From contig JAUJPC010000004.1 in the NCBI GenBank assembly GCA_030447305.1, positions 124,001-188,000 of the forward strand: a stretch of 64,000 bases of DNA, read 5' to 3'. Position 1 is the stretch's first letter, and the number at the start of each line of letters is the position of its first letter. Source of the DNA: Actinomycetota bacterium (GTDB lineage: Bacteria > Actinomycetota > CADDZG01 > JAHWKV01). The notes under the pieces were generated by a model. It did not search any database, was not told the origin of the DNA, and was given only the letters and a program-made list of their open reading frames with translations. This document shows positions 7,975 through 16,801 of the stretch, piece after piece. The translations under genes and the position numbers were made by a program.

Positions 7975-8757
7975 TTAGGGGACCTCTACCTCCTGGCCCT
8001 TTCCGCCGGGCACTCCGGGAGCACCCTTGCTGCCGGGTACCCCGTCCGGGCCATCGGCGCTTCGAACGTTTCCATCTTCATCCGGCTCGTTGATCTCGAG
8101 GTCCGGTATCTCGAGGTCGTCCGGCTCCGGGGCATTTGTTCTGGGAGGAGTCCTGGAAGCCGCCGTGCCGGTGCTGCGGCGGGTGGTTGAGCTTCTGGTT
8201 GTTGTTCTGGTCCCGGTCCTTGACCCCCCGCCGGGGGGCACAGGTGTGAGCGCAGTGGCCGTCACGGCATCGCCCGGGTTGAAGAAGATGGCACCCTGCA
8301 TTCCACGGTCAACGTGAAGCCGGCAGTAGAAGCGGAATGCTCCAGACGTGGGTAGCTGGATCACGACTTCCGCCTGCTCCGCAGGCCTGAGCTGCCGGTC
8401 GATGCCCAATGAATCGATGGTGAAGGTGTGATCCGCGAGGGTTCCGGCATTTTTGAGAGCCAGCCTGACATTGGCGCCCGGCGTGACCTTTACGAAAGTG
8501 GGGTCGAAGGCGAAGTCGGTCATCTGCATCTCGATGGCAACGGCCGGGCCCGCTCCGGTTAGGTCGCTGACCGCCTTGACGTTGACCGGCCCCTCGAGCG
8601 CAACCGGGGCAGCCGGCGGGGAGGGTGATTCATTTACCGTCGGGGTTGGCGAAGCCGTCTTCACGGGAGACGGGCTCTGCGTCACCTGTCCGGCATTGCG
8701 AGCGCAGCCCGTTCCGGCCATGCACAGCACCAGACCAAGCACCAGCCGCTTCCTCAC
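7975..8757 (-). CDS. Cupredoxin-like lipoprotein with a collagen-like tail
   Basis: A lipid-anchored blue-copper-type protein. The signal ends in a lipobox (MAGTGC), followed by a Ser/Pro/Thr linker. The cupredoxin fold spans about residues 70-155: MQMTDFAFDPTFVKVTPGA, the His ligand in ADHTFTI, and the C-terminal ligand loop FYCRLHVDRGMQGAI with Cys, His and Met in type-1 copper order. The domain is followed by a Thr/Arg/Ser-rich stretch, an acidic repeat (DDLEIPDLEINEPDE) and a short Gly-x-y segment (GPDGVPGSKGAPGVPGGKG). Electron transfer or copper binding at the cell surface is likely; the partner is not visible. Confidence 0.75.
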   Translation of the reverse strand: MRKRLVLGLVLCMAGTGCARNAGQVTQSPSPVKTASPTPTVNESPSPPAAPVALEGPVNVKAVSDLTGAGPAVAIEMQMTDFAFDPTFVKVTPGANVRLALKNAGTLADHTFTIDSLGIDRQLRPAEQAEVVIQLPTSGAFRFYCRLHVDRGMQGAIFFNPGDAVTATALTPVPPGGGSRTGTRTTTRSSTTRRSTGTAASRTPPRTNAPEPDDLEIPDLEINEPDEDGNVRSADGPDGVPGSKGAPGVPGGKGQEVEVP

Positions 8758-8943
8758 CGCAGTGCCTTTCGCCCGGTATTCCTTTCTCAGCTACCGCTGA
8801 TTCTAGCGAAGGGCAGAGCCCATCCGGCGCATTCGACGCCTCCTTGGATGGGTTTAGCGATGCCGGTGTTGACTGCTCCGGCGCGCCGTTCGGGATGGGC
8901 GGCGACGTGCCATACTCCCCAGAAACTTGGGGGAGAAGAAGGA

Positions 8944-9753
8944 ATGACAGGAGACAAGGATGACCGGCTGCCGGCTGCAACCGTGGCGAACTCAAACATG
9001 CCGTTGCACCATTGCATTCCGGTACTCGTCGTGTTGCTTCTGCTCATGGCCACCGGCTGCGGGGGCGGCGAGCGCGCACCTTCGGGCGGGAGACCAGAAG
9101 CCGGCGCTTCCCCGTCCCCCTCCTTCGACCCGGCCGAGGAGCAGAAGATGGCGGATGCCGTGCTCTTGGTAGCCGGCGACCTCCCGGCCGGATTCGTTCA
9201 GGCACCGGACACTGAGGAGAGCCCTTCGGCTGAAGAGAGCCCCACGGAGGAAGAGGAGGAGGAGGAAGCTTTCGACAAGTGCGTCGGAGATCAGGGCGAA
9301 CAACTCGACGAAGCCACCACCGCCGAGGCTGAGGCTCCCGACTTCGAACGAGGAGATGCGCTGGCTAGCTCTCTCAGCATGGTCGTAAAGACTCAGGACG
9401 ACGCCCGCGAAGGCGTCCGGGTATTCGGGTCAGACCAGATCAAGGAGTGTTTGAGGCAAACGCTAAGCGACAGCTTTAGGGATGGCATCGCCGAGGAGCT
9501 CGGCCCAGGAGAGCCGGTTCCCCAAAGCCAGGTGTCAATGGAGACTCTCACCTTCCCGGCTGTGGCCGATGAGGTGACTGCGTTTCGGCTGAACCTGACC
9601 GTCCCCACCCTGGACCTGACCTTCCCGTCGCATTTCGTCCTGGTTCGGAAAGGACGGACCCTCGGTTTCTACTTCTTCACCAACTCCGGGACGCCCTTCC
9701 CCCTCTCGGATCAGCAGGCCGCAATCGGCAAAGCGATGGGCCGGCTGCCTTAG
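8944..9753 (+). CDS. Glu-rich secreted lipoprotein of unknown function
   Basis: ATG 8944 is preceded by AAGGA; an internal ATG at 8998 would give a more typical short signal. The hydrophobic core VLVVLLLLMATGC ends in a lipobox, followed by a Gly/Ser/Pro linker. An acidic run of about ten Glu residues (near residue 100) lies in a region that also has the ADAVLLVAGDLPAGFVQAP segment seen in some actinobacterial surface lipoproteins. The C-terminal half alternates strands (VSMETLTFPAVADEVTAFRL, HFVLVRKGRTLGFYFF). It converges with the HIT gene, overlapping its end by four bases. Confidence 0.65.
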   Translation: MTGDKDDRLPAATVANSNMPLHHCIPVLVVLLLLMATGCGGGERAPSGGRPEAGASPSPSFDPAEEQKMADAVLLVAGDLPAGFVQAPDTEESPSAEESPTEEEEEEEAFDKCVGDQGEQLDEATTAEAEAPDFERGDALASSLSMVVKTQDDAREGVRVFGSDQIKECLRQTLSDSFRDGIAEELGPGEPVPQSQVSMETLTFPAVADEVTAFRLNLTVPTLDLTFPSHFVLVRKGRTLGFYFFTNSGTPFPLSDQQAAIGKAMGRLP

Positions 9754-10220
9754 AACAGCGACCGCAGTCGAGTGTAGGTCTGTTCCAGGGTCTCGGGCAG
9801 GACCTTGCTCTCCCCCACCACCGGCATAAAGTTCGTGTCCCCCGACCATCGGGGCACCAAGTGCATGTGGAGGTGCCCCGGCACGCCGGCACCTGCGGCT
9901 GCACCCAGGTTGGCCCCCAGGTTGAAGCCCTCAGGTGACATGGAGGCCTTGAGCGCCTCGATAGCCCTTAGGGTGAGCTCCATAACCTCGGAGCGCTCCT
10001 CGGTGGTCAGGTCTTCGAGGGCCCCGACGTGGCGAAGCGGTGAGATCAGCAGGTGGCCGGTGTTGTAGGGGAACCGGTTCAAAACCACGAGGCACAGGTC
10101 GGTGCGGTACAGCACCAGGCTGCCTGGCAGGTCGCCGGCCGAAGCATCGGCGCACAGGAAGCATTCGTCCGAGGGCGCCGAGCGGAGGTAATCCATGCGC
10201 TGGCGGAACAACCTCTCCAC
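9750..10220 (-). CDS. HIT domain nucleotide hydrolase/phosphorylase
   Basis: A histidine-triad protein of the Ap4A phosphorylase-like group (mycobacterial Rv2613c type). The zinc-side Cys pair is in DECFLCAD (residues 19-24), NRFPYNTGHLLISPLRHV is the nucleotide-binding strand, and the catalytic triad is GHLHMHLVPRW. The long C-terminal helix (TLEQTYTRLRSLF) is as in that group. It follows thrS by about 40 bases in the same direction, as in mycobacteria, where pgsA comes next. Confidence 0.88.
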   Translation of the reverse strand: MERLFRQRMDYLRSAPSDECFLCADASAGDLPGSLVLYRTDLCLVVLNRFPYNTGHLLISPLRHVGALEDLTTEERSEVMELTLRAIEALKASMSPEGFNLGANLGAAAGAGVPGHLHMHLVPRWSGDTNFMPVVGESKVLPETLEQTYTRLRSLF

Positions 10221-10261
10221 GGCCTACGCTCCTCGCTCGCTGCGGACCGGAAAAGGCAAGG

Positions 10262-12124
10262 CTAGGCCGGGATCAGTCGTTCGTCGACCTCTTTCACAAC
10301 GCATGCCGTGAAGTCCTCCAAGGGGACCCCCCGCTTCTCGGCGCCGCCCCGGGGCCTCACCGACAAGGTGCCGGCCTCAGCCTCCTTGTCGCCGACCACC
10401 ACCATGTAGGGCACCTTGGAGGTCTGCGCCTTGCGGACCCGGTTACCGAGCGACTGATCCGACGCATCGACGATCACGCGAACCCCGTGCTTGCGCAGAT
10501 GATCCGCCACCTCCTCGGCGTAGCCGTGGTGCCGGTCGGAGATGGGCACCACAGTTACCTGGTCGGGCGCCAGCCAGGTGGGGAAGGCACCCCCGTAGTG
10601 CTCCAGCAGGATGGCGAAGAACCGCTCGATCGAACCGAAGAGAGCCCGATGGATCATGAACGGCCGGTGGCGGACGCCGTCCTCACCGACGTATTCCATG
10701 TCGAATCGCTGCGGAAGCTGAAAGTCGACCTGCAGGGTGGAAAGTTGCCAGCGCCGGTTGAGGGCATCCTTGATGTGGACGTCGATCTTCGGCGCGTAGA
10801 AGGCTCCCTCCCCCTCGGCCACCCTGTACGACAGGCCGGTGGCTTCCAGAGCACTCCGCAGAGCCTCCGTCGCCTGGTCCCACTCCTCCGGTTCGCCGAC
10901 GTACTTCTCCGGACGGGTGGCCAGCTCGGCTTCGAACTCCGTCAGGCCAAAGGCTTTCAGCACCTTGAGCACGAACTGAAGAAGGCTGGCCAACTCGTCC
11001 GCCAGCTGGTCGGGGGTGCAAAAGATGTGGGCGTCGTCCTGGGTGAAGCCCCGCACCCGGGTGAGCCCGTGCAGCACGCCGGACCGTTCGAACCGGTAGA
11101 CCGTGCCGAACTCGAACAGCCTCAGCGGCAGCTCCCGGTAACTGCGGGTGCGCGACTTGTAGATGAGGATGTGCATCGGGCAGTTCATTGGCTTGGGGTA
11201 GTAGGCCGCGCCCTCCAGCTCCATCGGGGGGTACATGCCGTCCTTGTACCAGCCGAGGTGGCCGGACATCTCGAACAGGGTCGACTTCGCCAGGTGAGGG
11301 GTCCAGACGAACTCGTAGCCGGCGGTCTGGTGCTCGGCCTTCGAGTAGTCCTCCATGATGTTGCGGATCAGACCGCCCCGGGGATGGAAAACGGCCAGGC
11401 CGCCGCCGATCTCGGGTGGGAAGTGGAACAGGTCCATCTCCGGACCGAGCTTGCGGTGGTCCCGCTTCTGCGCCTGCTCCAGGCGCCACAGGTACTGCTC
11501 GAGTGCCTTGGGCGACTCCCAGGCAGTTCCGTAGATGCGCTGTAGCATCTGGCGCTTCTCGTCGCCGCGCCAGTAAGCACCGGAGCTGCGGGTCAGCTTG
11601 AACGCCTTGATCCGCCCGGTCGAGGGGATGTGGGGACCCCGGCACAGATCGACGAAGCGGTCGGCGTTGCGGTAGAGGGAGACCTTGTCGCCGATGACTC
11701 CTTGCTCCGACGCTTCGCCGTCCATCTCGTTGATCCACTCCAGCTTGAAGGGCTGGTCGGCGAACAGCTCGGCCGCCTCCTGAAGCGAGACCTCTTCCCG
11801 AGAGAAGGGCTGGTCCTCCTTGACGATCTCCGCCATGCGGGCTTCGATCTTCTCCAGGTCCTCGGGCGTGAACGGGCGCCCGATGTCGAAGTCGTAGTAG
11901 AAACCGTCCTCGATGGGTGGGCCTCCGGCGTACTTGGCGTCCGGCCATATCGACAGTACCGCCTGCGCCAGAACGTGAGCCGTGGAGTGCCTCAGAACCT
12001 GGCGGCCCAGATCGTCCTTTTGGAGCAGCACGATGGCATCGCCCTCCGGAGGGCGGGACAGGTCGACCTGCGTCCCATCTGGCAGCATGTACGCGACCGC
12101 GTCCTTACGTCTCGGGTCACTCAT
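10262..12124 (-). CDS. thrS: Threonyl-tRNA synthetase
   Basis: Charges tRNA-Thr in the cytoplasm. 620 residues. The editing domain starts early (HSTAHVLAQAV with the HxxxH pair near residue 46, and CRGPHIPSTG near 165), so only a reduced N-terminal TGS-like region (AYMLPDGTQVDLSRPP) is present, as in other actinobacteria. Class II motifs follow: the motif 1 helix, RVRGFTQDDAHIFC (motif 2), and HRALFGSIERFFAILLEHYGG (motif 3). The anticodon domain (VTVVPISDRHHGYAEEVADHLRKHG) is intact. Its ATG lies 15 bases from the divergent methyltransferase start. Confidence 0.96.
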   Translation of the reverse strand: MSDPRRKDAVAYMLPDGTQVDLSRPPEGDAIVLLQKDDLGRQVLRHSTAHVLAQAVLSIWPDAKYAGGPPIEDGFYYDFDIGRPFTPEDLEKIEARMAEIVKEDQPFSREEVSLQEAAELFADQPFKLEWINEMDGEASEQGVIGDKVSLYRNADRFVDLCRGPHIPSTGRIKAFKLTRSSGAYWRGDEKRQMLQRIYGTAWESPKALEQYLWRLEQAQKRDHRKLGPEMDLFHFPPEIGGGLAVFHPRGGLIRNIMEDYSKAEHQTAGYEFVWTPHLAKSTLFEMSGHLGWYKDGMYPPMELEGAAYYPKPMNCPMHILIYKSRTRSYRELPLRLFEFGTVYRFERSGVLHGLTRVRGFTQDDAHIFCTPDQLADELASLLQFVLKVLKAFGLTEFEAELATRPEKYVGEPEEWDQATEALRSALEATGLSYRVAEGEGAFYAPKIDVHIKDALNRRWQLSTLQVDFQLPQRFDMEYVGEDGVRHRPFMIHRALFGSIERFFAILLEHYGGAFPTWLAPDQVTVVPISDRHHGYAEEVADHLRKHGVRVIVDASDQSLGNRVRKAQTSKVPYMVVVGDKEAEAGTLSVRPRGGAEKRGVPLEDFTACVVKEVDERLIPA

Positions 12125-12139
12125 ATAAGGCCATTATCC

Positions 12140-13222
12140 ATGTCCCCCGAACTCCTCTACCTGCTGCGACGGCGGATCCGAGCCTCCGGACCGCTTGCAT
12201 TCGATGAGTTCATGAAGGTCGTCCTGTACAGCGATCCGCACGGCTACTACCGCAACCACGTTCCCGGAGCCGGCTCCGACTACAGAACGTCACCCTCGCT
12301 CACTCCGTGGTTCGGGAGGCTGGTGGCGGATGACCTGAGGAGGGCTTGGGAAGGTCTCGGCTCACCCGGAATCTTCACGGTCGCCGAGGTCGGAGCCGGC
12401 AACGCCGACCTCGCGGCGTCTGCCGTGGAGGCGGCCGGCGGACCGTTCGCGGAGGCCCTCAGGTGGGTGTTCGTCGAGCCGATCGACTCAGTCGCCGGGC
12501 TTCAGAGGTCCCATTTGGGCTCCTCAAGCCGGTTCTCGTGGGTCGCGGGGCTCGGCCGGCTCGACCCGATCACCGGCGCGATCCTGGCTCACGAGGTCCT
12601 GGACAACTTCCCCTTTCGGCTCTTCGAGGTTCACGAGCAGGGCCCGATGGAGGTCCGTGTCGGTGCAGTGCGCAATCACCTGGCGGAGGTGCTGGTCGCG
12701 ATCGGTCGGGAGGTAGTCGAGCTGGTGGCTCCGGCCCTGGAGCACCTTGAGGTTGGCGACCGTTTCGAGCTGCGCACGAACCTCGAGGGATGGGTGGCCG
12801 AGTGCGCCCGGGCGCTGGAGCGGGGGCGCCTGATGTTCGTGGACTACGGGGACCTGGAGCCGGAGATCTGGACCCGCCACCCCGCGGGGTCGATGGCGAC
12901 CTACCGGCAGGGCCGGCTAGGCTCCGACCCGTTCGAAGACGTTGGTGACGCCGACATCACGGCACACGTGAACTTCTCGGCGCTCGGGCGGGCGGCGCAG
13001 GACGCCGGGTTGGAGCTGGGTCCCCTGCAGACCCAGAGAGGTTGGCTGGAGTCGCTTGGGTTGAAAGACCTGGTGGCCGAGCTGCGCCGGAAGGAGCTGA
13101 AGGCCAGGGCAGAAGGGCGCCACGGCGACTACCTGAGCCACATGGCGGAGCGGTCCAGGGTGGAGACCCTGGCCGCCCGGGGCGGCCTGGGAGACTACCT
13201 GGTGTTCAGCGCCGAGCGGTGA
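12140..13222 (+). CDS. MidA/NDUFAF7-family SAM-dependent methyltransferase
   Basis: COG1565 family; the eukaryotic member methylates an Arg of complex I subunit NDUFS2, while bacterial targets are unknown. 360 residues from ATG 12140. The family signature is clear: ASGPLAFDEFMKVVLYSDPHGYY at residues 14-36, YRTSPSLTPWFGRLVA, the SAM loop VAEVGAGNADLAASAV, and AHEVLDNFPFRLFEV. The GSMATYRQGR and DITAHVNFSAL motifs are also present. It is divergent from thrS with only 15 bases between starts; AAGG nine bases upstream may serve as ribosome site. Confidence 0.88.
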   Translation: MSPELLYLLRRRIRASGPLAFDEFMKVVLYSDPHGYYRNHVPGAGSDYRTSPSLTPWFGRLVADDLRRAWEGLGSPGIFTVAEVGAGNADLAASAVEAAGGPFAEALRWVFVEPIDSVAGLQRSHLGSSSRFSWVAGLGRLDPITGAILAHEVLDNFPFRLFEVHEQGPMEVRVGAVRNHLAEVLVAIGREVVELVAPALEHLEVGDRFELRTNLEGWVAECARALERGRLMFVDYGDLEPEIWTRHPAGSMATYRQGRLGSDPFEDVGDADITAHVNFSALGRAAQDAGLELGPLQTQRGWLESLGLKDLVAELRRKELKARAEGRHGDYLSHMAERSRVETLAARGGLGDYLVFSAER

Positions 13223-13338
13223 ACGCAAGTCGACTCCCCTTAAGCGCGTCTTCGACGCTGTGCGAATCCTCCCGTCTTGACCGATCGATCAGACTGCTCG
13301 TCGAAGTGTTTAAGCTGCGGGACTTCGATAACCAAGCG

Positions 13339-14814
13339 TCATAGGCCTCGGCGCCAGACCTCAAGTCCCTGAACTAATCCGCGCCTTAACCAAGCTTCAA
13401 AACGGGAATCCGACTCTTCAAGACTGTCGCGGTAATTAACTTGGAAATATTCGTCGGAGACCGTGATCAAGTCACTGAGGTCTCGTTCGCCTTCACCGCT
13501 CTCATCTCTTCGGAAGAACAGCATCGAACCGGCGATAAGCCCCCGGTAGTCGTGACCAATCCCTTGGAGCATCAGAAGAATTTCGGAATGTTGTTCTGTC
13601 TCTAAGATCAATCTTGTCCAAGCCATATACGGACTCGGGTTGGCAAAGAACCCAAGCTCTTTGGCAGCGTGAATCATTTGGAATCGGAACCAGTGTCCCC
13701 GATGACCGCCCGACCCTTCAGTGTCAACCTTGAACCTAAAAGCGCGTGAATACGGCCCCAGCTCTTGTTGCAGCTTCGTCGCCGTTGCTTCGAGTCTCTG
13801 GCTTGCATGAGTAAGAAGGTCATCGGCAATGTGTTTCGCCTGCTCCCATTCCTTCTCAAGGGCCCTTTGTCGGGAGTCGAAGAGGCCTTTAACAGCTCCT
13901 ATTACCTGATCGACCTGTTCCTGCTCAACGACGTCTCCAGCGATGCTTAGCGCCTTCACGAATGTTCTTTTTTGAATGGTCGAGAACAATCGAACCAGGG
14001 GAACGAGATCCCCTGAATCCGCAGCCTCGAGCGCGTCGATGTATTGGACTCTCTCCTTGTCCTCGGAGGACACGGCCAACGGGAACCATCCAGCCCGAAT
14101 AAAGACAAGTGATGCCAGCGCCCGAGCGACTCTTCCGTTTCCGTCCTCAAAAGGGTGAATCTGCGTGAAGCGATGATGGAGCCAAGCGGCCTCGACTTCA
14201 GGAGAGACGCCCAACTTCTGGTGCTCTAGATGGAAGCTGACAAGAAAGTCCATCTCACTGTCGACTTGCTCCGGCGGGCAATACTCGTGAACCAGACCAT
14301 CAGGACGGGTTGGATTGTTGGGCGCTAACTTAAACTTGCCTCGTAGAAGAGGCTTCTCGTACTGACGACCGAATTGGTCTACGACGGTAGTAGTTTCTTG
14401 ATGGCGTGTGAGCTGCGCATGGAGTTCTTTGACGTAGCTGACGCTGAGAACCCGCTGCCCTTTCACAAAATCGAACAGGCCCTCTACAGTCTCGTGCTGG
14501 TCTTGAATAATCCGAGCTACGAGAGAGGGATCCTTATTGGTAGCGCTGTGGGGAATTAATGCAGCGTCAATCCCGTACTCGATCAGGGTTTCCGTAACGC
14601 CACGGTCCAATGAATACAATCGCTCGATGATCCCTGTATCAATTGCCCACTGCCTGAGAAGGCGGTCGGTGAACCGCCGAAGTGATTCGCTCTCGTGAAG
14701 AGCTTGCTTTTGATCGTCCCATACGTCTGCAAGAGCGACCAGTTCTTTGCTCGCTAAGCTCGACCAGTCAGTAGGAAGGTCTTGGATGGGGCTCCATTTA
14801 ATGATTTCGTTCAT
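13339..14814 (-). CDS. Fic family AMP-transferase-like protein
   Basis: Fic enzymes usually transfer AMP to a protein hydroxyl. The catalytic motif HPFEDGNGRVAR is intact near residue 220, followed by ALASLVFIRAGWFPLAVSSEDK. Near residue 55 there is TGIIERLYSLDRG, which sits where the inhibitory (S/T)xxxE(G/N) helix is found, but with Arg in the last position, so self-inhibition may be weaker. The C-terminal 200 residues are a coiled-coil-rich region without a family I recognise. Base composition is visibly richer in A/T than the flanks, suggesting transfer. No antitoxin gene is adjacent. Confidence 0.85.
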   Translation of the reverse strand: MNEIIKWSPIQDLPTDWSSLASKELVALADVWDDQKQALHESESLRRFTDRLLRQWAIDTGIIERLYSLDRGVTETLIEYGIDAALIPHSATNKDPSLVARIIQDQHETVEGLFDFVKGQRVLSVSYVKELHAQLTRHQETTTVVDQFGRQYEKPLLRGKFKLAPNNPTRPDGLVHEYCPPEQVDSEMDFLVSFHLEHQKLGVSPEVEAAWLHHRFTQIHPFEDGNGRVARALASLVFIRAGWFPLAVSSEDKERVQYIDALEAADSGDLVPLVRLFSTIQKRTFVKALSIAGDVVEQEQVDQVIGAVKGLFDSRQRALEKEWEQAKHIADDLLTHASQRLEATATKLQQELGPYSRAFRFKVDTEGSGGHRGHWFRFQMIHAAKELGFFANPSPYMAWTRLILETEQHSEILLMLQGIGHDYRGLIAGSMLFFRRDESGEGERDLSDLITVSDEYFQVNYRDSLEESDSRFEAWLRRGLVQGLEVWRRGL

Positions 14815-14866
14815 CGGTTTATTCTAGTAATCCAGTGCCTCGCCAGAGTCTCGAGCGTCGTTACCC

Positions 14867-15373
14867 TCAGTCCTCGAGGATTCGCTCAATCTCCTCGACC
14901 GGCGCGCCCTTGGCCTCCAGCCACTCCCGCATGAAGGCCTTCGCTTCCTGATCGGTCGGCTGTCGTGCACCGTATTGCTCCTGCAGCGCCATGGCGATCT
15001 CGATGAATTGGGTTTGCATCGCCTCCTGCTGGGGATCGAGCGGCTCGGCGCTGGGGTCCTCGACGCATCGCGGGTTGCCCGCGTCATCGACCAGGGGCTG
15101 GTCGCAGGCTGCCCACGCCGTCACGTCCCCAGCGAGGTAATCCGCGGTATAGCCGGATTCCTTGAGGGTGCGCGCCGCCCGCTCACTTCTCGGCCCGGTT
15201 CGGCAAACGGCGACGACCGGCCGGGCCTTCGCGATGCTGTCCAGGTTCTCGGTCAGCCGTCCCAGCGGGATGTGCCGGGAACCCTGGACGTGGCCGGCGC
15301 CCCACTCGAAATCCTCACGAACGTCGGTCAGCTCGACGTCGTTCCTAATGTCCGTCAGCTCTTTCGGCTTCAT
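14867..15373 (-). CDS. Rhodanese-domain protein with C-terminal extension
   Basis: A single rhodanese domain (residues 1-95) with active-site loop CRTGPR (Cys near residue 58), preceded by VELTDVREDFEWGAGHVQGSRHIPLG. The active Cys is present, so sulfurtransferase activity is plausible. A helical C-terminal tail of 70 residues (DPQQEAMQTQFIEIAMALQE, then EAKAFMREWLEAKG) is not part of the rhodanese fold. It starts 10 bases after the end of the YqeB gene, so the two are probably cotranscribed. Confidence 0.85.
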   Translation of the reverse strand: MKPKELTDIRNDVELTDVREDFEWGAGHVQGSRHIPLGRLTENLDSIAKARPVVAVCRTGPRSERAARTLKESGYTADYLAGDVTAWAACDQPLVDDAGNPRCVEDPSAEPLDPQQEAMQTQFIEIAMALQEQYGARQPTDQEAKAFMREWLEAKGAPVEEIERILED

Positions 15374-15382
15374 AGCTTTAGC

Positions 15383-16201
15383 TTAATCGGGAGAAGCGGC
15401 TAAGCCCGATTCGATCGCCTCGAGCACACCCTCGGCTATCCGGCCGGGGCGCTCGCCTATGCCGAACACCTTGGAGGGGTCGCACCTGGGGTCGACCTCC
15501 ACCACCTTGGCGCCTTTCGTCACCGGCACTGAATCGTGAACCAGACCTCGCAGGATCCCCGCGAGCGGCGCGGTTAGCAGCAGGTCCTCGAGACAGGCCA
15601 CCGATTCCCCTTCCTCCACTTGGTCGGCGATGTTCCGGTCGGTGTGGAATGTCCCCTCAACCGGGGCGTAGATGAAGCGCTCCCTGGCGTAGCCTCCGTA
15701 GCTGCGCGGCTCCCCGGCAAGCTGCTTCGTACGACCGGAGGTAAGCACCCTGCCGAGGTCGTCTCCCCACTGCGTTTCGATCACCACTGAGGTCGTCACG
15801 CCGGCTTCAAAGTTCGGTCCCAGGCCGACAGTGAGAGGCGCCAGGTGGATCTGGCGCTCCGGCTCGCCGTGCTTGCGCATTCGCGCGTCTACGACCACTT
15901 GGGGGCCAAGGTAAGAGAGCACCTTCGACAGGTCACCGAGGCAAACCGGAATGTCCCGGCGGGCCTGGAGCGCCCCGGCAAGGCGGCCCGGGCCCTGGTA
16001 GCAGGTTGCGGTTATGCCTTCGAGGACCGCCGAACCGTCGAACGCGGCATCGGTAAACGACATGCCCCGCCGAGGAGCCGCCGGGCACGGGTCGTCGGCG
16101 ATCAACACCCTGTGGCCGGCAAGAAACAGCCGGTGCGCCACAGCAGAGCCGACGTCGCCGATTCCCCGAACCACCACCGTCAGGGTAGAGGTCACGTTCA
16201 A
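15383..16201 (-). CDS. yqeB: EF2563/YqeB-type selenium-dependent molybdenum hydroxylase system protein
   Basis: A Rossmann-like protein of the EF2563 family, which by comparative genomics accompanies selenium-dependent molybdenum hydroxylases and SelD. The N-terminus TLTVVVRGIGDVGSAVAHRLFLAGH has the nucleotide-binding Gly pattern; PRRGMSFTDAAFDGSAVLEG, VVVDARMRKH and LGPNFEAG are family hallmarks; the C-terminus has PVTKGAKVVEVDPRCDPSKVFGIGERP. No SelD, hydroxylase or cofactor gene is in the window, so it is an orphan here. It is preceded by a terminator hairpin and followed by the rhodanese gene. Confidence 0.8.
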   Translation of the reverse strand: MNVTSTLTVVVRGIGDVGSAVAHRLFLAGHRVLIADDPCPAAPRRGMSFTDAAFDGSAVLEGITATCYQGPGRLAGALQARRDIPVCLGDLSKVLSYLGPQVVVDARMRKHGEPERQIHLAPLTVGLGPNFEAGVTTSVVIETQWGDDLGRVLTSGRTKQLAGEPRSYGGYARERFIYAPVEGTFHTDRNIADQVEEGESVACLEDLLLTAPLAGILRGLVHDSVPVTKGAKVVEVDPRCDPSKVFGIGERPGRIAEGVLEAIESGLAASPD

Positions 16202-16215
16202 CGACGCCTACACGC

Positions 16216-16245
16216 AAAAGGCCGGCTCATGAAGAGCCGGCCCTT
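16216..16245 (-). terminator. Rho-independent terminator after trxA
   Basis: A perfect 9-bp stem (GGCCGGCTC / GAGCCGGCC) with a 5-base loop lies between the trxA stop and the YqeB start. On the minus strand it is followed by TTTT, so it should end transcription from trxA. Confidence 0.8.
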
Positions 16246-16263
16246 CGACAAAGCGTTTGATCC

Positions 16264-16623
16264 TTAGGCCGAAGCGGCGTCTGCCGAAGGTGCCCCCGCG
16301 GGAAGGAACTGCTCGATGGCTTTGCGGATCGCGCTTGCGGGACGTGCTCCGACCACACGAGTAGCCTCATCACCGTCTGCGAAGAGGACCAGCGACGGAA
16401 TCGACATGATCCCGTAGTTGCCGGTGACGCGGGGGTTCTCATCGATGTTGAGCTTGACGACCTTCATCCGGCCTTCCAGCTCAACGGCTAGCTTCTCGAC
16501 CTCGCTGCCCACGACACGACAGGGGCCGCACCACTCTGCCCAAAAGTCGACGAGCACGGGCGTATCGGAATCCAGCACGTACTCCTGAAAGTCGCCGTCG
16601 GTTACTTCCTTAAGATTTCCCAT
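16264..16623 (-). CDS. trxA: Thioredoxin
   Basis: A cytoplasmic thiol-disulfide reductant. VLVDFWAEWCGPCRVVG carries the WCGPC redox motif with both cysteines, and the cis-Pro loop is in YGIMSIPSLVLF. I chose ATG 16623 (MGNLKEVTD) because family members commonly start there and GGAGG lies just before it; an in-frame ATG at 16647 would add eight residues. The C-terminal tail (PAGAPSADAASA) is Ala-rich and probably disordered. Confidence 0.93.
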   Translation of the reverse strand: MGNLKEVTDGDFQEYVLDSDTPVLVDFWAEWCGPCRVVGSEVEKLAVELEGRMKVVKLNIDENPRVTGNYGIMSIPSLVLFADGDEATRVVGARPASAIRKAIEQFLPAGAPSADAASA

Positions 16624-16801
16624 GTCCTCCGATAGGCTACTGCTCATCCCCGGACCGACTCAGCGGCCCTTTCTCCTTCAGGATGGCCGGGGCCTTCCTC
16701 CTCTCTCTGTCGTATCTAGAAACGTAGCGACCCACTTTTTATTCCTGGGGCTGCATTCCGCCTTACTGAACTATACGCACGGTTTAATGTTTGATAAACA
16801 C

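Noticed and set aside
10040-11545. 501-codon plus-strand frame
   Set aside because: It is antisense to thrS, which is fully conserved; high GC content makes long shadow frames common.
11630-12139. Upstream extension of the MidA-like frame
   Set aside because: Antisense to thrS; the family start is at 12140.
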